A stretch of 38,861 bases of DNA from JBOFFC01 sp051648405 (GCA_051648405.1 JBOFFC010000027.1:1-38861), one strand, 5' to 3'. Counted from the stretch's first letter, positions 7,639-16,458 are shown. Numbers and translations are program-made. The notes: a model not told the origin generated them from the sequence alone.

Positions 7639-8130
7639 CTACTCAACGAGCTCGATCCTCAAGGCCTCGTCCCAGCCTTTGGAAGCCACCCGGAGCGCGG
7701 CCAGCTCGAGCGCCGCGAGGTCGATCCCCGCGACGACCGGCCCGAGTGTCGCGCGGGTCGCGGCGAACAGCTCGGCGGCGCGGCGTGCGTGACGCGTGAC
7801 ACCGCCGGGTCGCCCCGTGCGGTGCTTCACCCCCGCGGCCGCGAGCTTGATGAGCCCCTTGATGAAGTCCGCAGTCGGACCCGCGCGCCCGTGGGCGATC
7901 CAGAGGCGTTCCCACGCCTCGTGGGCTTCCCAGCGGTAGCCTGCATTGAACAGATCGATCGCGTAGCGGTGCAGTGGGTTCGCGGCGCCGGTCGCTGCGT
8001 CGAGCGGAACGGGGCAATCGGAAGGATTGGTGAATGCGTCCGCGCGATGGGCGTCTGGCGGGCGTGGGGTTTGCCCCGGGACGTACGCGTACGCGGGGAA
8101 GGGTTCCGCGGAATAGCGACGAACGCGCAT
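7639..8130 (-). CDS. DUF309 domain protein
   Basis: This is a 163-residue protein of the DUF309 family, small helical proteins of unknown function. The signature is visible in the middle: FNAGYRWEAHEAWERLWIA, then ADFIKGLIKLAAAGVKH, where the EAHE-W pair and the KGLIKLAAA helix are the most conserved parts. The N-terminal 45 residues are Pro/Arg-rich and look unstructured. It converges on pyrF (32-base gap) and is divergent from the small membrane gene at 8175, with 44 bases between the two starts. The ATG at 8130 is the first in frame. Function is unknown. Confidence 0.85.
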   Translation of the reverse strand: MRVRRYSAEPFPAYAYVPGQTPRPPDAHRADAFTNPSDCPVPLDAATGAANPLHRYAIDLFNAGYRWEAHEAWERLWIAHGRAGPTADFIKGLIKLAAAGVKHRTGRPGGVTRHARRAAELFAATRATLGPVVAGIDLAALELAALRVASKGWDEALRIELVE

Positions 8131-8147
8131 GGTGGTTGCTTGCTGGA

Positions 8148-8165
8148 GTTGGGTCGGCGCCCAAC
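8148..8165 (+). promoter_or_regulatory. Palindrome between divergent genes
   Basis: GTTGGG (8148-8153) and CCCAAC (8160-8165) form a perfect 6-bp inverted repeat around TCGGCG, in the 44-base gap between the DUF309 gene (-) and the ABC-system gene (+). The position fits an operator for either gene, or a leader hairpin. No clear -10/-35 pair could be assigned. Confidence 0.3.
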
Positions 8166-8174
8166 AATCAGAGC

Positions 8175-8420
8175 ATGGCCAAAGCCCGCTTCACAATCCG
8201 CACCGGCCTCTTGTGGTTGACGGTCGCGGCGATCTTCTCGATTGCGCTGCGCGGCGCCGCGCTCAACGAGGCGTGGGCCGTCGGCGTGGCGGCGGCGGTG
8301 GCGAGCGTCGCGCTGCTAATCGCCGTACACGCCGCGCTGTACGGCGCGTCGCAGGTTCTGGCGGGTCGCGGTGCGTCCGCCGCGCGGGATTCCGTTCGCG
8401 AGCGCGGAGCCCCCCGTTGA
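8175..8420 (+). CDS. Small two-helix membrane protein of an ABC-type operon
   Basis: This 81-residue protein has two hydrophobic segments, about residues 8-24 (TGLLWLTVAAIFSIALRG) and 31-55 (AWAVGVAAAVASVALLIAVHAA), with a polar C-terminal tail. It matches no family I recognise. The ATG at 8175 is chosen because upstream in-frame starts would run through the DUF309 promoter region. Its stop overlaps the TTG start of the next gene (TTGA at 8417-8420). It is therefore the first gene of a tightly packed four-gene unit ending with an ABC ATPase and permease, and is probably a small accessory subunit; that role is inferred from context. Confidence 0.7.
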   Translation: MAKARFTIRTGLLWLTVAAIFSIALRGAALNEAWAVGVAAAVASVALLIAVHAALYGASQVLAGRGASAARDSVRERGAPR

Positions 8421-10720
8421 ACAGCTCCCCCTTCGGCCGCTGGGGACAGGTTGCGCAGTGCTGCGCAGTCGCCGCGATCGCGTTGTCGATCGCCTCGTCG
8501 GCGTCGGCCTTCGACAACCTCAGTGGCTCGCTGCCTCCGGCGTTACCGTCGGGCGTGACGGCAGGCTCGACGTACCGGCTTGGCTACGAGATGAGTTGGT
8601 TCGACGGTGTCGGCTACCGCCCGATTCGGGTGAAATTCGTGCGGCCCGCCACGGCGAACAAGCAACGTGTCGAGGTCAAGGTCGTTGTTTCGAGCCAGGA
8701 GTCGCCCAGCGGCGGGCCGGTCACATCGACGTCGCGGTCGTTTGCGATCGAACCCGGAAAGTCTTCCGAAGGAACGTTGCTTCTCCTCCCCCAGGGTAAC
8801 GACGCGTTAGCGGCGATCGAGTGCTCGGTCGATGGCGTGTCCGAGCCCATGCTGTCGATGCCTCCCGGCGCCCTCGGCATGTTCGGTCGGAACGCGACTC
8901 AGCGGCCCGACCTTCGGCTGCTTAGCCCGTGGGATACACCGGCGCAGCCGGGCTCTGGCGGACCGTTCGCCTGGGTCGGTGGCGCCTCGATCCGCAGCGG
9001 CACGACGAAAAGCTATCCGGCGCTCGCGAACGTGCTGATCGACGAAGCGAGCAGCGAGCTGTTCGACACGTGGCGCGCGTACACGTCGGCCGACGTGCTG
9101 GTGTTCGACCTTGCAGAACTTAGCCGCATGGCCGCCACGGACCCGGGCGAGTTCAAGGCCGTCCGTGCTTGGGTCTTCGCGGGGGGGACGTTGTGGGCCG
9201 AGCGGGTCGGCGGCAGAGTCGAGACGCTGAACGAGCTCGGCAAGCTCTTGGCGATCGACGCCTGGTGGTTCGATCGTCAGACGCCGATCGCGCAAGACGA
9301 CGACCCGCCCGCTGATGGGGGCGCCGCGCCGCCCCCCTCGGGGGGGGTGGCGACGCCCGATGCGCCCGACCCAGCGACCACTGCTCGGAGTCGCCCGCGG
9401 AGCGTGCCGATCGCCGAGGCCCCCGGCTGGGTGCACGAGTCGCTCTCCGCGGGGCCCGGGACCGCGTCCGCCGGCGTGCTAGGGGGGATCGCGACCTACA
9501 CAGGGCCGGACTTCAGCACGCTGCTCGAAGCGGTCGGACCACCCCCCACGAGCCGCGGCTGGTTCGCGTCGCATCCGATGGGTTTCGGAAAGGTCCAGGC
9601 GTTCCAGCGCACGGCGTTCGACGCCCCCTCGTCCCTCCGCGAGCGCAGCCTAGCCGTAGCCGGCCAGCGTTGGCGCGAGCGCGGTTGGACCGCGCGGCAC
9701 GGCGTCGAGCCGGGGAAGGGGCATCCCGACTTCGGCAAGATGCTGATCCCCGGCGTGGGGGTCGCGCCGGTCGTCGAGTTCCAGATGCTGATCACGCTGT
9801 TCGTGCTGGCGATCGGGCCGCTCAACTACTGGCTGCTCAGCCGAGCGCGGCGTTTGGACCTGCTGGTGCTGACGACCCCCCTCGCCGGGGCCGCCGTGAC
9901 GCTGGGGCTGCTCGCGTACGCGATCGTCGGCGACGGCTTCGGCACGCGTGTCCGCGCTCGGAGCCTGACGTTCCTCAACCAGCCCGAGCGGACCGCCGCG
10001 AGTTGGAGCCACCTGTCGCACTACGCGGGCGCCGCGCCGAGCGACGGGATGGTGTTCCCCGACGACTGCGCGGTCTACCCCATCGCGCCCTTCTGGGAGA
10101 CGGCCCTCGCGGCGCCGCAGCGCGAGTCGCGCGCCGTGACTTGGAAAGCGGGCGTGCAGCGGCTGGCGCCGGGGTGGCTGCGGTCACGGACCGCGACGCA
10201 GCACCTGGTGGTCCGTAGCGGCGCCTACGCGGGGTCCCTCGAGTTCGACGAGTCTGCCAAAGGGCTAGCCGTGCGCAACCGCCTCGACGGCGACGTCGAG
10301 CTGCTGCTCGCTTCACCTGCCGAAGGGGAGTGGCGGCTGGCGCGCGGCCTGGCGAGCAGCGAGGCCGCGACGCTCGACCCGGTGACGATCATCGCGGCGA
10401 CGAACGAGCTGCGTCTGCTCTTCGTCGATAACCGCCCCGAGTTCCCGCTCGGCGCCGGCAGCGCGATCGAGGAGACGCTCGACAACTTCGGCGCCGCCGG
10501 GCCGATGCGTCGCCTGATGCGCGAGGCGTCGGGCGCGGACCTCGACACGAACCTCCTCAACGCCGGGATCGACCGCATCGCCGGGCTCGACGGCGGCCCC
10601 GCGCTCGACCTCCCGCCGCGGACTTACGTCGCGATCACTCGGAAGCGGGTCCACACGCCGCTGGGAGTCGAAGGGGCCGAAGAAGAGGAGAGCTTCCACG
10701 TGACGGTCGGGAGGTGGTGA
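8417..10720 (+). CDS. Large exported membrane protein of an ABC-type system
   Basis: This 767-residue protein carries a signal peptide (roughly residues 1-32, hydrophobic core VAAIALSIASSASA). A long extracytoplasmic region follows, containing a low-complexity Pro/Gly/Ala linker near residues 295-325. Two membrane helices lie near residues 452-474 and 482-505, separated by SRARRLD, before a second extracytoplasmic domain. I know similar proteins only as hypothetical planctomycete proteins encoded beside ABC ATPases. The layout recalls GldG-like auxiliary proteins, but I see no clear motif. The start is TTG at 8417: it overlaps the previous stop, has GGAG at 8406-8409 upstream and gives a clean signal peptide. 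Its stop overlaps the next start by one base. Confidence 0.75.
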   Translation: MNSSPFGRWGQVAQCCAVAAIALSIASSASAFDNLSGSLPPALPSGVTAGSTYRLGYEMSWFDGVGYRPIRVKFVRPATANKQRVEVKVVVSSQESPSGGPVTSTSRSFAIEPGKSSEGTLLLLPQGNDALAAIECSVDGVSEPMLSMPPGALGMFGRNATQRPDLRLLSPWDTPAQPGSGGPFAWVGGASIRSGTTKSYPALANVLIDEASSELFDTWRAYTSADVLVFDLAELSRMAATDPGEFKAVRAWVFAGGTLWAERVGGRVETLNELGKLLAIDAWWFDRQTPIAQDDDPPADGGAAPPPSGGVATPDAPDPATTARSRPRSVPIAEAPGWVHESLSAGPGTASAGVLGGIATYTGPDFSTLLEAVGPPPTSRGWFASHPMGFGKVQAFQRTAFDAPSSLRERSLAVAGQRWRERGWTARHGVEPGKGHPDFGKMLIPGVGVAPVVEFQMLITLFVLAIGPLNYWLLSRARRLDLLVLTTPLAGAAVTLGLLAYAIVGDGFGTRVRARSLTFLNQPERTAASWSHLSHYAGAAPSDGMVFPDDCAVYPIAPFWETALAAPQRESRAVTWKAGVQRLAPGWLRSRTATQHLVVRSGAYAGSLEFDESAKGLAVRNRLDGDVELLLASPAEGEWRLARGLASSEAATLDPVTIIAATNELRLLFVDNRPEFPLGAGSAIEETLDNFGAAGPMRRLMREASGADLDTNLLNAGIDRIAGLDGGPALDLPPRTYVAITRKRVHTPLGVEGAEEEESFHVTVGRW

Positions 10721-11772
10721 TGAACCGAGCCGCGAGCGTCGGCCCTCGTCTGCCAAGCCCCACTGCGGGGCCGCCGATCGAGCTGCGCCGAATCCACCGC
10801 TGGTTCGGGCCGACGCACGCGGTCAACGACGTGTCGTTCAGCGTCGAAGCGGGGGAGGTGTTCGGTTACATCGGGCCCAATGGCGCCGGCAAGACGACGA
10901 GCATGCGGATCCTCGCGACGCTCGACGAGCCCTCGGCCGGCGACGCGTTCATCGACGGCTTCAGCGTCACCGAGGACCCCGACCGCGTCCGCGCGCGGCT
11001 GGGGTTCATGCCCGACTACTTCGGCGCCTACCAGAACGTCAACGTCGGCGAGTACCTCGACTTCTTCGCGCGGGCGTACGGCCTGCGCGGCGCCGAGCGC
11101 CGGCGGGCGATCGACTTCGCGATGGACTTCACGGGCCTGGGGACGCTCGCCTTCAAGCCGATCGACGGGTTGTCGAAGGGGATGAAGCAACGGCTTTGCC
11201 TCGGGCGGACGATGATCCACGACCCGTCGGTGATGGTCCTCGACGAGCCCGCCGCGGGGCTCGACCCCCGAGCGCGGATCGAGCTGCGAGAGATGGTCGT
11301 GCGGCTCGCGGGCCTGGGCAAAGCGGTGCTCGTCAGCTCGCACATCCTGACCGAGCTCGCCGAGATGTGCGACCGCGTCGCGATCATCGAGCAGGGGCAG
11401 CTCGTAGCGGTCGGCACCGTAGCCGAGATCAGCCGTCGCGTCGAAGAACGCGTGACCGTGCGGATGCGCGTCAGCGAGCACCCCGACGCGAACCTCGCCT
11501 CGCTTGCGCGGTGGCTCGAAGGGAAGGGGGGGGTGGAGGGGGTTCGCCTGACGGCCGACCGGACCGTGACGTTCGTTCATTCTGCGCAAGCCGACGACGG
11601 GGTCCTCGACTCCCAGGAACCTAAGGCGGCAGGTCACGAAGCCCACGACGCGCTGCTCGCGGCGCTGTTGGCCGAGTCGCTCGCGGCCGGTTTCCGCGTT
11701 TGCGAGTTCGCCTCCCAGGGCAAATCGCTCGAGGACGTCTTCCTGCACGTCACCCAGGGGCGCGTGCAATGA
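10720..11772 (+). CDS. ABC transporter ATP-binding protein
   Basis: This 350-residue ATPase is of the ABC-2/CcmA type. It has the P-loop GPNGAGKTT near residues 52-60, the signature LSKGMKQRL, Walker B VMVLDEPAAGLDP and the switch SSHIL. A C-terminal region of about 120 residues follows the nucleotide-binding domain, as in exporters linked to gliding or multidrug systems. GGAGG around 10710-10713 lies upstream of GTG (10714), GTG (10717) and ATG (10720). ATG is chosen for the best spacing, giving TGATG overlap with the previous gene. It energises the permease at 11769; the substrate cannot be read from the sequence. Confidence 0.92.
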   Translation: MNRAASVGPRLPSPTAGPPIELRRIHRWFGPTHAVNDVSFSVEAGEVFGYIGPNGAGKTTSMRILATLDEPSAGDAFIDGFSVTEDPDRVRARLGFMPDYFGAYQNVNVGEYLDFFARAYGLRGAERRRAIDFAMDFTGLGTLAFKPIDGLSKGMKQRLCLGRTMIHDPSVMVLDEPAAGLDPRARIELREMVVRLAGLGKAVLVSSHILTELAEMCDRVAIIEQGQLVAVGTVAEISRRVEERVTVRMRVSEHPDANLASLARWLEGKGGVEGVRLTADRTVTFVHSAQADDGVLDSQEPKAAGHEAHDALLAALLAESLAAGFRVCEFASQGKSLEDVFLHVTQGRVQ

Positions 11773-13463
11773 CCGACCTCGAAACTACGGTTGCCGCCGC
11801 GCCGCCGGCCCCGGCCAAGGATTCGCCGCTCACCGGCGCGATGCGCGCGATCGAACGACTGCTTGAAGCGGCCGGCGATCGGCTCAACCCGCTGCTGGTG
11901 AAGGAGACGCGCCAGGCGCTCAAGAGCCGGCAGTTCACGCTCTGGTTCGCGCTGCTGCTCGTCGCCTGCTGGGTGATCACGGTCGGCGGCGTGGCGCTGA
12001 TCGGGCCGAGCGTGCTGTTCGTGTCGGCGGGTCCCTACTTATTGCGGGCGTACTACGCCGTGCTCGCGTTGCCGCTGGTGGTCGTCGTGCCGTTCGCGGC
12101 CTACCGCTCGCTCGCCATGGAGCAAGACGACAACACGCGTGACCTGCTCGAGGTCTCGAGCCTGACCCCCCGGCAGATGATCAACGGCAAGCTGGGGAGC
12201 GCGGCGCTGCAGGCGACGCTGTTCTTGGCGGCCGTCGCCCCCTGCATCGCGTTCACGTACCTGCTGCGCGGGATCGACGCGACGACGATTATCCTGGTCT
12301 TGGCGTACGCGATATTCGCGTCGCTTGGGCTGTCGATGCTGGGGCTGCTGGTCGCCTCGGCGACGCGGCAGAAGGGGGGGCAGGTGCTGCTCAGCGTGCT
12401 GCTGGCGGGGGGGCTGTTCTCGGCGCTCTGGGCGGTCCTGGGGATCGCGAACGCCGTGCTGACGTTCGAGCTGGGACTGCGGAACGAGGTCGGCTTTTGG
12501 CAAGCGCACGCGGCGTTCGCGTGCCTCTACGCGACGACGTTCGCGGTCGCCTACCAAGCGGCGGTCGGGCTTTCGACCTTCGCCAGCGCGAACCGCTCCA
12601 CCGGCGTACGCGTTGCGCTCGTCGTCCAGCAGGCCGTGTTCCTTGGCTGGATCGTTGGCGTGATCTGGTCGGAAGCCGTCCCGGTGCAGGTCGCCGCCGC
12701 AGGCATGGTGATCGCTTCGGTCTACTGGTTCGTTGCCGGCGCGGCGATGACGGGCGAGCAGCCGACCCTTTCGCAGCGTGTGCGCCGCACCCTTCCTCAA
12801 TCGGCGCTGGGGCGTGCTTTAGGCGCCTGGTTTAGCCCCGGGCCCGCAGCGGGGTACGTGTTCGCCGTCGCGAACGCGGCGGTCGCGACCGCCGTGTGCT
12901 GCGGCGTTAGTGCTCTCCTGTTGCCCGGCGGATTCTCTTGGTTTGCATCGGTCAACTCGGGTCCCGAGCTCGGCGGAGTCGTGCTGCTCGGGTACTTGGC
13001 GGTTTACCTGGGGCTGGGTCGCTTCGCGATCATCGGCTTGCGGCGCTTCGCCCCCGTGTCGGTGCTGGGGTGCTTCCTGGTGCAGCTCCTGATCGCGCTC
13101 GCCTGCAACGGCCTCCCCTACGTCATCGAGACGATGAACGACCGGATTCGCGTCGCGAACTACTCGGTGCTCCAAGCGCCGAGCCTCGTGTGGGTCGGCA
13201 CGCGGGTCGCGAACGGCGGGCTCTCGGCGACGCAAGAATCGACGATCGTGGCGTCGGTCGTGACGGTCGGCGCCGCGATCTTCTTGGTGAACCTGATGCT
13301 CGCCGGGATCGAGCAACGGCAGTCACGCGTCGCCGCACCGCGCCGCGTGGTCGAGGACGACCTCGAGCTCAACCCTCCGCCGGCGCCGCGCGTTACGAGC
13401 CCCTGGGGAGACGTCGAGCGCGGGCCGGGCCCCGAAGCGATCGTCGCCGCGGGAGACGGCTGA
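11769..13463 (+). CDS. ABC-2-type permease
   Basis: This 564-residue polytopic membrane protein is the transmembrane partner of the preceding ATPase. After a cytoplasmic N-terminus with the ABC-2 sequence LNPLLVKETRQALKSRQF, there are about eleven or twelve hydrophobic segments. The first is WFALLLVACWVITVGGVALIG; others are LLLAGGLFSALWAVLGIA and IFLVNLMLAGI near the end. The motif DDNTRDLLEVSSLTPRQMINGKL is typical of the coupling region in this class. The start codon overlaps the ATPase stop (ATGA at 11769-11772). The C-terminal tail of about 50 residues is Pro-rich and cytoplasmic. Substrate unknown; export or envelope remodelling is likely from the partners. Confidence 0.88.
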   Translation: MTDLETTVAAAPPAPAKDSPLTGAMRAIERLLEAAGDRLNPLLVKETRQALKSRQFTLWFALLLVACWVITVGGVALIGPSVLFVSAGPYLLRAYYAVLALPLVVVVPFAAYRSLAMEQDDNTRDLLEVSSLTPRQMINGKLGSAALQATLFLAAVAPCIAFTYLLRGIDATTIILVLAYAIFASLGLSMLGLLVASATRQKGGQVLLSVLLAGGLFSALWAVLGIANAVLTFELGLRNEVGFWQAHAAFACLYATTFAVAYQAAVGLSTFASANRSTGVRVALVVQQAVFLGWIVGVIWSEAVPVQVAAAGMVIASVYWFVAGAAMTGEQPTLSQRVRRTLPQSALGRALGAWFSPGPAAGYVFAVANAAVATAVCCGVSALLLPGGFSWFASVNSGPELGGVVLLGYLAVYLGLGRFAIIGLRRFAPVSVLGCFLVQLLIALACNGLPYVIETMNDRIRVANYSVLQAPSLVWVGTRVANGGLSATQESTIVASVVTVGAAIFLVNLMLAGIEQRQSRVAAPRRVVEDDLELNPPPAPRVTSPWGDVERGPGPEAIVAAGDG

Positions 13464-13468
13464 CCGTC

Positions 13469-13488
13469 CGCCACGACGTTGCGTGGCG
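13469..13488 (+). terminator. Possible bidirectional hairpin terminator
   Basis: CGCCACG (13469-13475) and CGTGGCG (13482-13488) form a perfect 7-bp GC-rich stem with loop ACGTTG. It sits five bases after the permease stop and between two convergent genes. There is no T run on either side, so Rho-independent function is uncertain. Confidence 0.4.
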
Positions 13489-13521
13489 CGTCGCACGATC
13501 GACGTGCTACACGCCGACCTG

Positions 13522-14064
13522 CTACTCGATCGAAGCCGTCCAGCGGCTTCGTCCGCGCTGCAGCACGGCCTTCGGCGGTTCGACCGAGATTACGCGCAGA
13601 CCGTTGAGCTCGGCGCCCTGCGACATCGGCGACACAACCCCATCGATCGCGAGCACGACCTTCAGTGAATCGACGTTCGCGAAGCCCATCAGCACGACGC
13701 TGTCGGTCGAGTCGTTCCCGGCGGTCCGAACCGCGCGCGGCGCCTGCTTCGGCGGGGCGAACAGTTCGTTGCGATCGGGGAAGGGGGGCGTGTAGGGGTC
13801 GGCCGCTTCGGCAACGGTCGCGGCGGGTGGCGCTGGCGCGGCGAGTTCAGCCTTCTGCCCCGCTTCGGGCGCGTCCTTGGACGTGCCCTTCCCGTCCGCT
13901 GGCTCGGCGCCCTCGGACTTCTTCGCCGCAGCGGGCTTCGCGCCGCTCGCGCCGGGGGCGCTCGCCGTTGGCGGCGCTTGATCCGAGCATCCACCGGCCA
14001 GCAGAGCGAGCGCAGCGGCGCACGCCAAGCGGCGGAGTGGTGCGTACGTAAAGGTGCGGGTCAT
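13522..14064 (-). CDS. PilP/GspC-like lipoprotein of the secretion cluster
   Basis: This 180-residue protein has a lipoprotein signal: a hydrophobic stretch, then lipobox LAGGC near residue 26. An Ala/Pro/Lys-rich linker leads to a C-terminal domain of about 85 residues starting DPYTPPFPDRNELFAPPK, with VVLMGFANVDSLKVVLAIDGVV and ending VISVEPPKAVLQRGRSRWT. This resembles the PilP / GspC homology-region domain that contacts the secretin. It is the last gene of the minus-strand secretion cluster, 129 bases downstream of the secretin. The start at 14064 is chosen because it puts the signal peptide at the N-terminus. Confidence 0.75.
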   Translation of the reverse strand: MTRTFTYAPLRRLACAAALALLAGGCSDQAPPTASAPGASGAKPAAAKKSEGAEPADGKGTSKDAPEAGQKAELAAPAPPAATVAEAADPYTPPFPDRNELFAPPKQAPRAVRTAGNDSTDSVVLMGFANVDSLKVVLAIDGVVSPMSQGAELNGLRVISVEPPKAVLQRGRSRWTASIE

Positions 14065-14193
14065 CGGCGGGTTCCTCGACGCGGTCACGCGGCGTCGGGG
14101 AAGTGTAGGCCGCCGCGGCGAGCGACACGCGTCCGAGGACGTCGCCGCGCTGTTCCCACCCCGGGGCATCCGGCGCGACCGCTACGATCGGCG

Positions 14194-16383
14194 CTAGCGG
14201 AGCAGCAAGCGGTCGATCATCGACTTCTTCGGCTTGGCCGGCTTTGCCTCGGGCGTGGCCGCCGCGGCGCCTTGCAGCTCGGCGGGGAGTGTCGCCAGCT
14301 TGGCGCGGTCGGGGTAGACGTTCCCCGTCGCGCGGAACCGCGAGTCGTAGTCGCGACGCATGCCGCGCGGCTCGGGGGCGAACACCGCTTCGGTGACGCG
14401 ATCAGAGGCCGACTTGTTCGCCGAGCCGATTGGGGACGTCGCGTCGACTGGCCGGCTCGCGACCCGCGCCGTCGGTAGGCGACGGGGATTCTTAGTGGCG
14501 ATTTCCGGGTACTTTAGCAGCGCCCCCGCCGACTCGGCCCCGATCGGCAGCACTTCGTTGACGTCGTCGGCGGGTTCGGTCGGCAGCGCGTCGGCGGGTA
14601 CGACCCGCGGGTCCGTCGCGCCGTCCGGTGGCGTCATCCGCTCGTCGGCGAGGCCCGCTTCGTGGGGCTCGCCGGTCTCGCACGGCGCCGCTGACGGAGC
14701 GCACGCGTCGCACGTCGGGCAGCCCTCGGCCCCGGGGATACGCTCGAGCCGGCAGCGGATCGTGTCGGCCGTCATGCGGTCCCGCGCCCCCAGTTCGTCG
14801 GAGTAGCCGACGATCTCGGGCGTGAGGAACACGACAAGCTCACTCTCTTCAATCGTTGTCGAGCGCGCGCGGAACAGGTGCCCGAGGTAGCGGATGTCCT
14901 TCAGGTAGGGGATGCCGTTAAAGTCACCGACGTCGGAACGCTGACGCATGCCAGCGATCATCAGTGTCTGGCGGTCGGCGATCCGCAGCCGCGTCGTCGC
15001 GCGGCGGGTGTCGATGATCGGCTGATTGTCGCCCGGCGTGAAGCCGGCGAGGCGGCTGTACTCGGGGACCACCGTCAGGTCGATCGTCCCGTCGCGGGCG
15101 ATGTGCGGCAGCACGTCGAGCTTGATGCCCGCCTGCTTGAACGACGTGGTGCCGATCTGGCCGCCGGCGGCCGTCTGCGTGAGCTGCTGGAAGGGGATCT
15201 CGGAGATGCTCTCGATCGACGCCTGCTCGTTGTCTTGCACGGTGACGTTGGGGTCGGCCAGCAGCCGCGAGTCTTCGGCTCGTTGCAGCGCGCGGATCAC
15301 CGCCTGGAGGTTGAAGTTCGAGTTCAAGCTGAAGAACGAGAACGTGTTCCCTGGCGACGCGCCGCCGAACGGCTGCTTGGTCACGGAGTTGGCCAGCAGG
15401 CCGTTGCCGGCGGTCGGGGCGCCGGTCGTCGGATCGACCGTGCCGCTCGACAGGGCGTTCCAGTTGATCCCGATCTCTTCGAGGTCCGATAGCGCGATGT
15501 CGTAGATCAGCGCCTTGATGTTCACCTGCGGGCGCGGGCGGTCGATCCGCGCGATGACCGCCTCGACCATCCGTACGTTCTCGGGGTAGTCGATCACTAC
15601 CAGCCGGTTCTCGGCGTCGACCGAGGCGATGCGGCCCACGGGGCTGAGCACCGCGGTGAGCGCCGCCACCGCGTCGGCCGCCGGAACGTAGTGCATGCGG
15701 GCGTACACGACCTCGACCTGCTGCGGCCCGTTGACGTTTCCCGTGGACCGCCCGCGACCAGCGGACGTTGCGGCGATCTGCTTGACGAGGTCGCGGATCT
15801 TCTGCACGCGGTCGGGGAAATCCACCACCAGGATCGCCCCCGCCGCGGGGAGCGCGCGCACCTGCCCTTGGGGCGTGCTCATGAGCCGCGCCGCCTCGAC
15901 GACTTCTTGGACCTCGGCGGCCCCCACGGGGATCGTCTCGGAGACGAAGAACGGGTTCACTTGCCCGAGGTCCGCCAGCTTGCTCACCACCAGGCTCGCC
16001 CCAACCGGGCGGTAGGCGTACCCGTTAGCGAGGAGGATTGAGTCGAGGATCTCGCGGAGGGGGGCGTCCTTGAAGACGCCGTTGACGGCCCCTTCGACCC
16101 CCCCGGCGACGATGTTGATGCCCCAGAGCTCACTGATCGTGAACAGCGCCCCTTCGAGCGTCGAGTTGCGGAGCGTGAGGTCGCCTCGCCGGTCGAGGCT
16201 GGCGAAGACCCGTTGCTCGCCGTCGAGGGCCTCCGCGGCGCGCACGGCGGTGGCGGCGTCGCCGAGCGCGGGGGACTGAGCGTGCGCGGCGTCGGGAGCG
16301 CCGATAGCCGCGAGCAACGCCAACGCGATCGGGCCGGTCATCGACCGGATCTCGCGGCGCCAGGGCCCGCTAGAGGCTCGCAT
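14194..16383 (-). CDS. gspD: Secretin (GspD/PilQ family)
   Basis: This 729-residue outer-membrane channel belongs to a type II secretion or type IV pilus-like system. A signal peptide ends near AHAQ (residue 36). A STN-like domain follows (LRNSTLEGALFTISELWGIN), then N-type domains with VYARMHYVPAADAVAAL and VVIDYPENVRMVEAVIARID. The secretin core holds LADPNVTVQDNEQASI, VVPEYSRLAGF, TLMIAGMRQRS and VVFLTPEIVG. After the core comes a tail of about 190 residues with a Cys cluster (CPTCDAC, then PCETG) and a basic end KPKKSMIDRLLLR. An alternative start at 16341 gives a shorter signal peptide. Confidence 0.93.
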   Translation of the reverse strand: MRASSGPWRREIRSMTGPIALALLAAIGAPDAAHAQSPALGDAATAVRAAEALDGEQRVFASLDRRGDLTLRNSTLEGALFTISELWGINIVAGGVEGAVNGVFKDAPLREILDSILLANGYAYRPVGASLVVSKLADLGQVNPFFVSETIPVGAAEVQEVVEAARLMSTPQGQVRALPAAGAILVVDFPDRVQKIRDLVKQIAATSAGRGRSTGNVNGPQQVEVVYARMHYVPAADAVAALTAVLSPVGRIASVDAENRLVVIDYPENVRMVEAVIARIDRPRPQVNIKALIYDIALSDLEEIGINWNALSSGTVDPTTGAPTAGNGLLANSVTKQPFGGASPGNTFSFFSLNSNFNLQAVIRALQRAEDSRLLADPNVTVQDNEQASIESISEIPFQQLTQTAAGGQIGTTSFKQAGIKLDVLPHIARDGTIDLTVVPEYSRLAGFTPGDNQPIIDTRRATTRLRIADRQTLMIAGMRQRSDVGDFNGIPYLKDIRYLGHLFRARSTTIEESELVVFLTPEIVGYSDELGARDRMTADTIRCRLERIPGAEGCPTCDACAPSAAPCETGEPHEAGLADERMTPPDGATDPRVVPADALPTEPADDVNEVLPIGAESAGALLKYPEIATKNPRRLPTARVASRPVDATSPIGSANKSASDRVTEAVFAPEPRGMRRDYDSRFRATGNVYPDRAKLATLPAELQGAAAATPEAKPAKPKKSMIDRLLLR

Positions 16384-16411
16384 GGGGTCATCCGTGACGG
16401 CTTATCGAGAA

Positions 16412-16429
16412 CGTCCCGTCCTCGGGACG
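16412..16429 (-). terminator. Strong hairpin between the PilO-like gene and the secretin gene
   Basis: CGTCCCG (16412-16418) and CGGGACG (16423-16429) form a perfect 7-bp stem with a four-base loop, 30 bases after the PilO-like stop and 29 bases before the secretin start. On the minus strand it is followed by TTCTCGATAAG, only weakly T-rich. It may attenuate transcription so that the secretin and lipoprotein are expressed differently from the inner-membrane genes. Confidence 0.4.
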
Positions 16430-16458
16430 CGTCGCTTCTATCGTTCTTCGGTCGCCCT

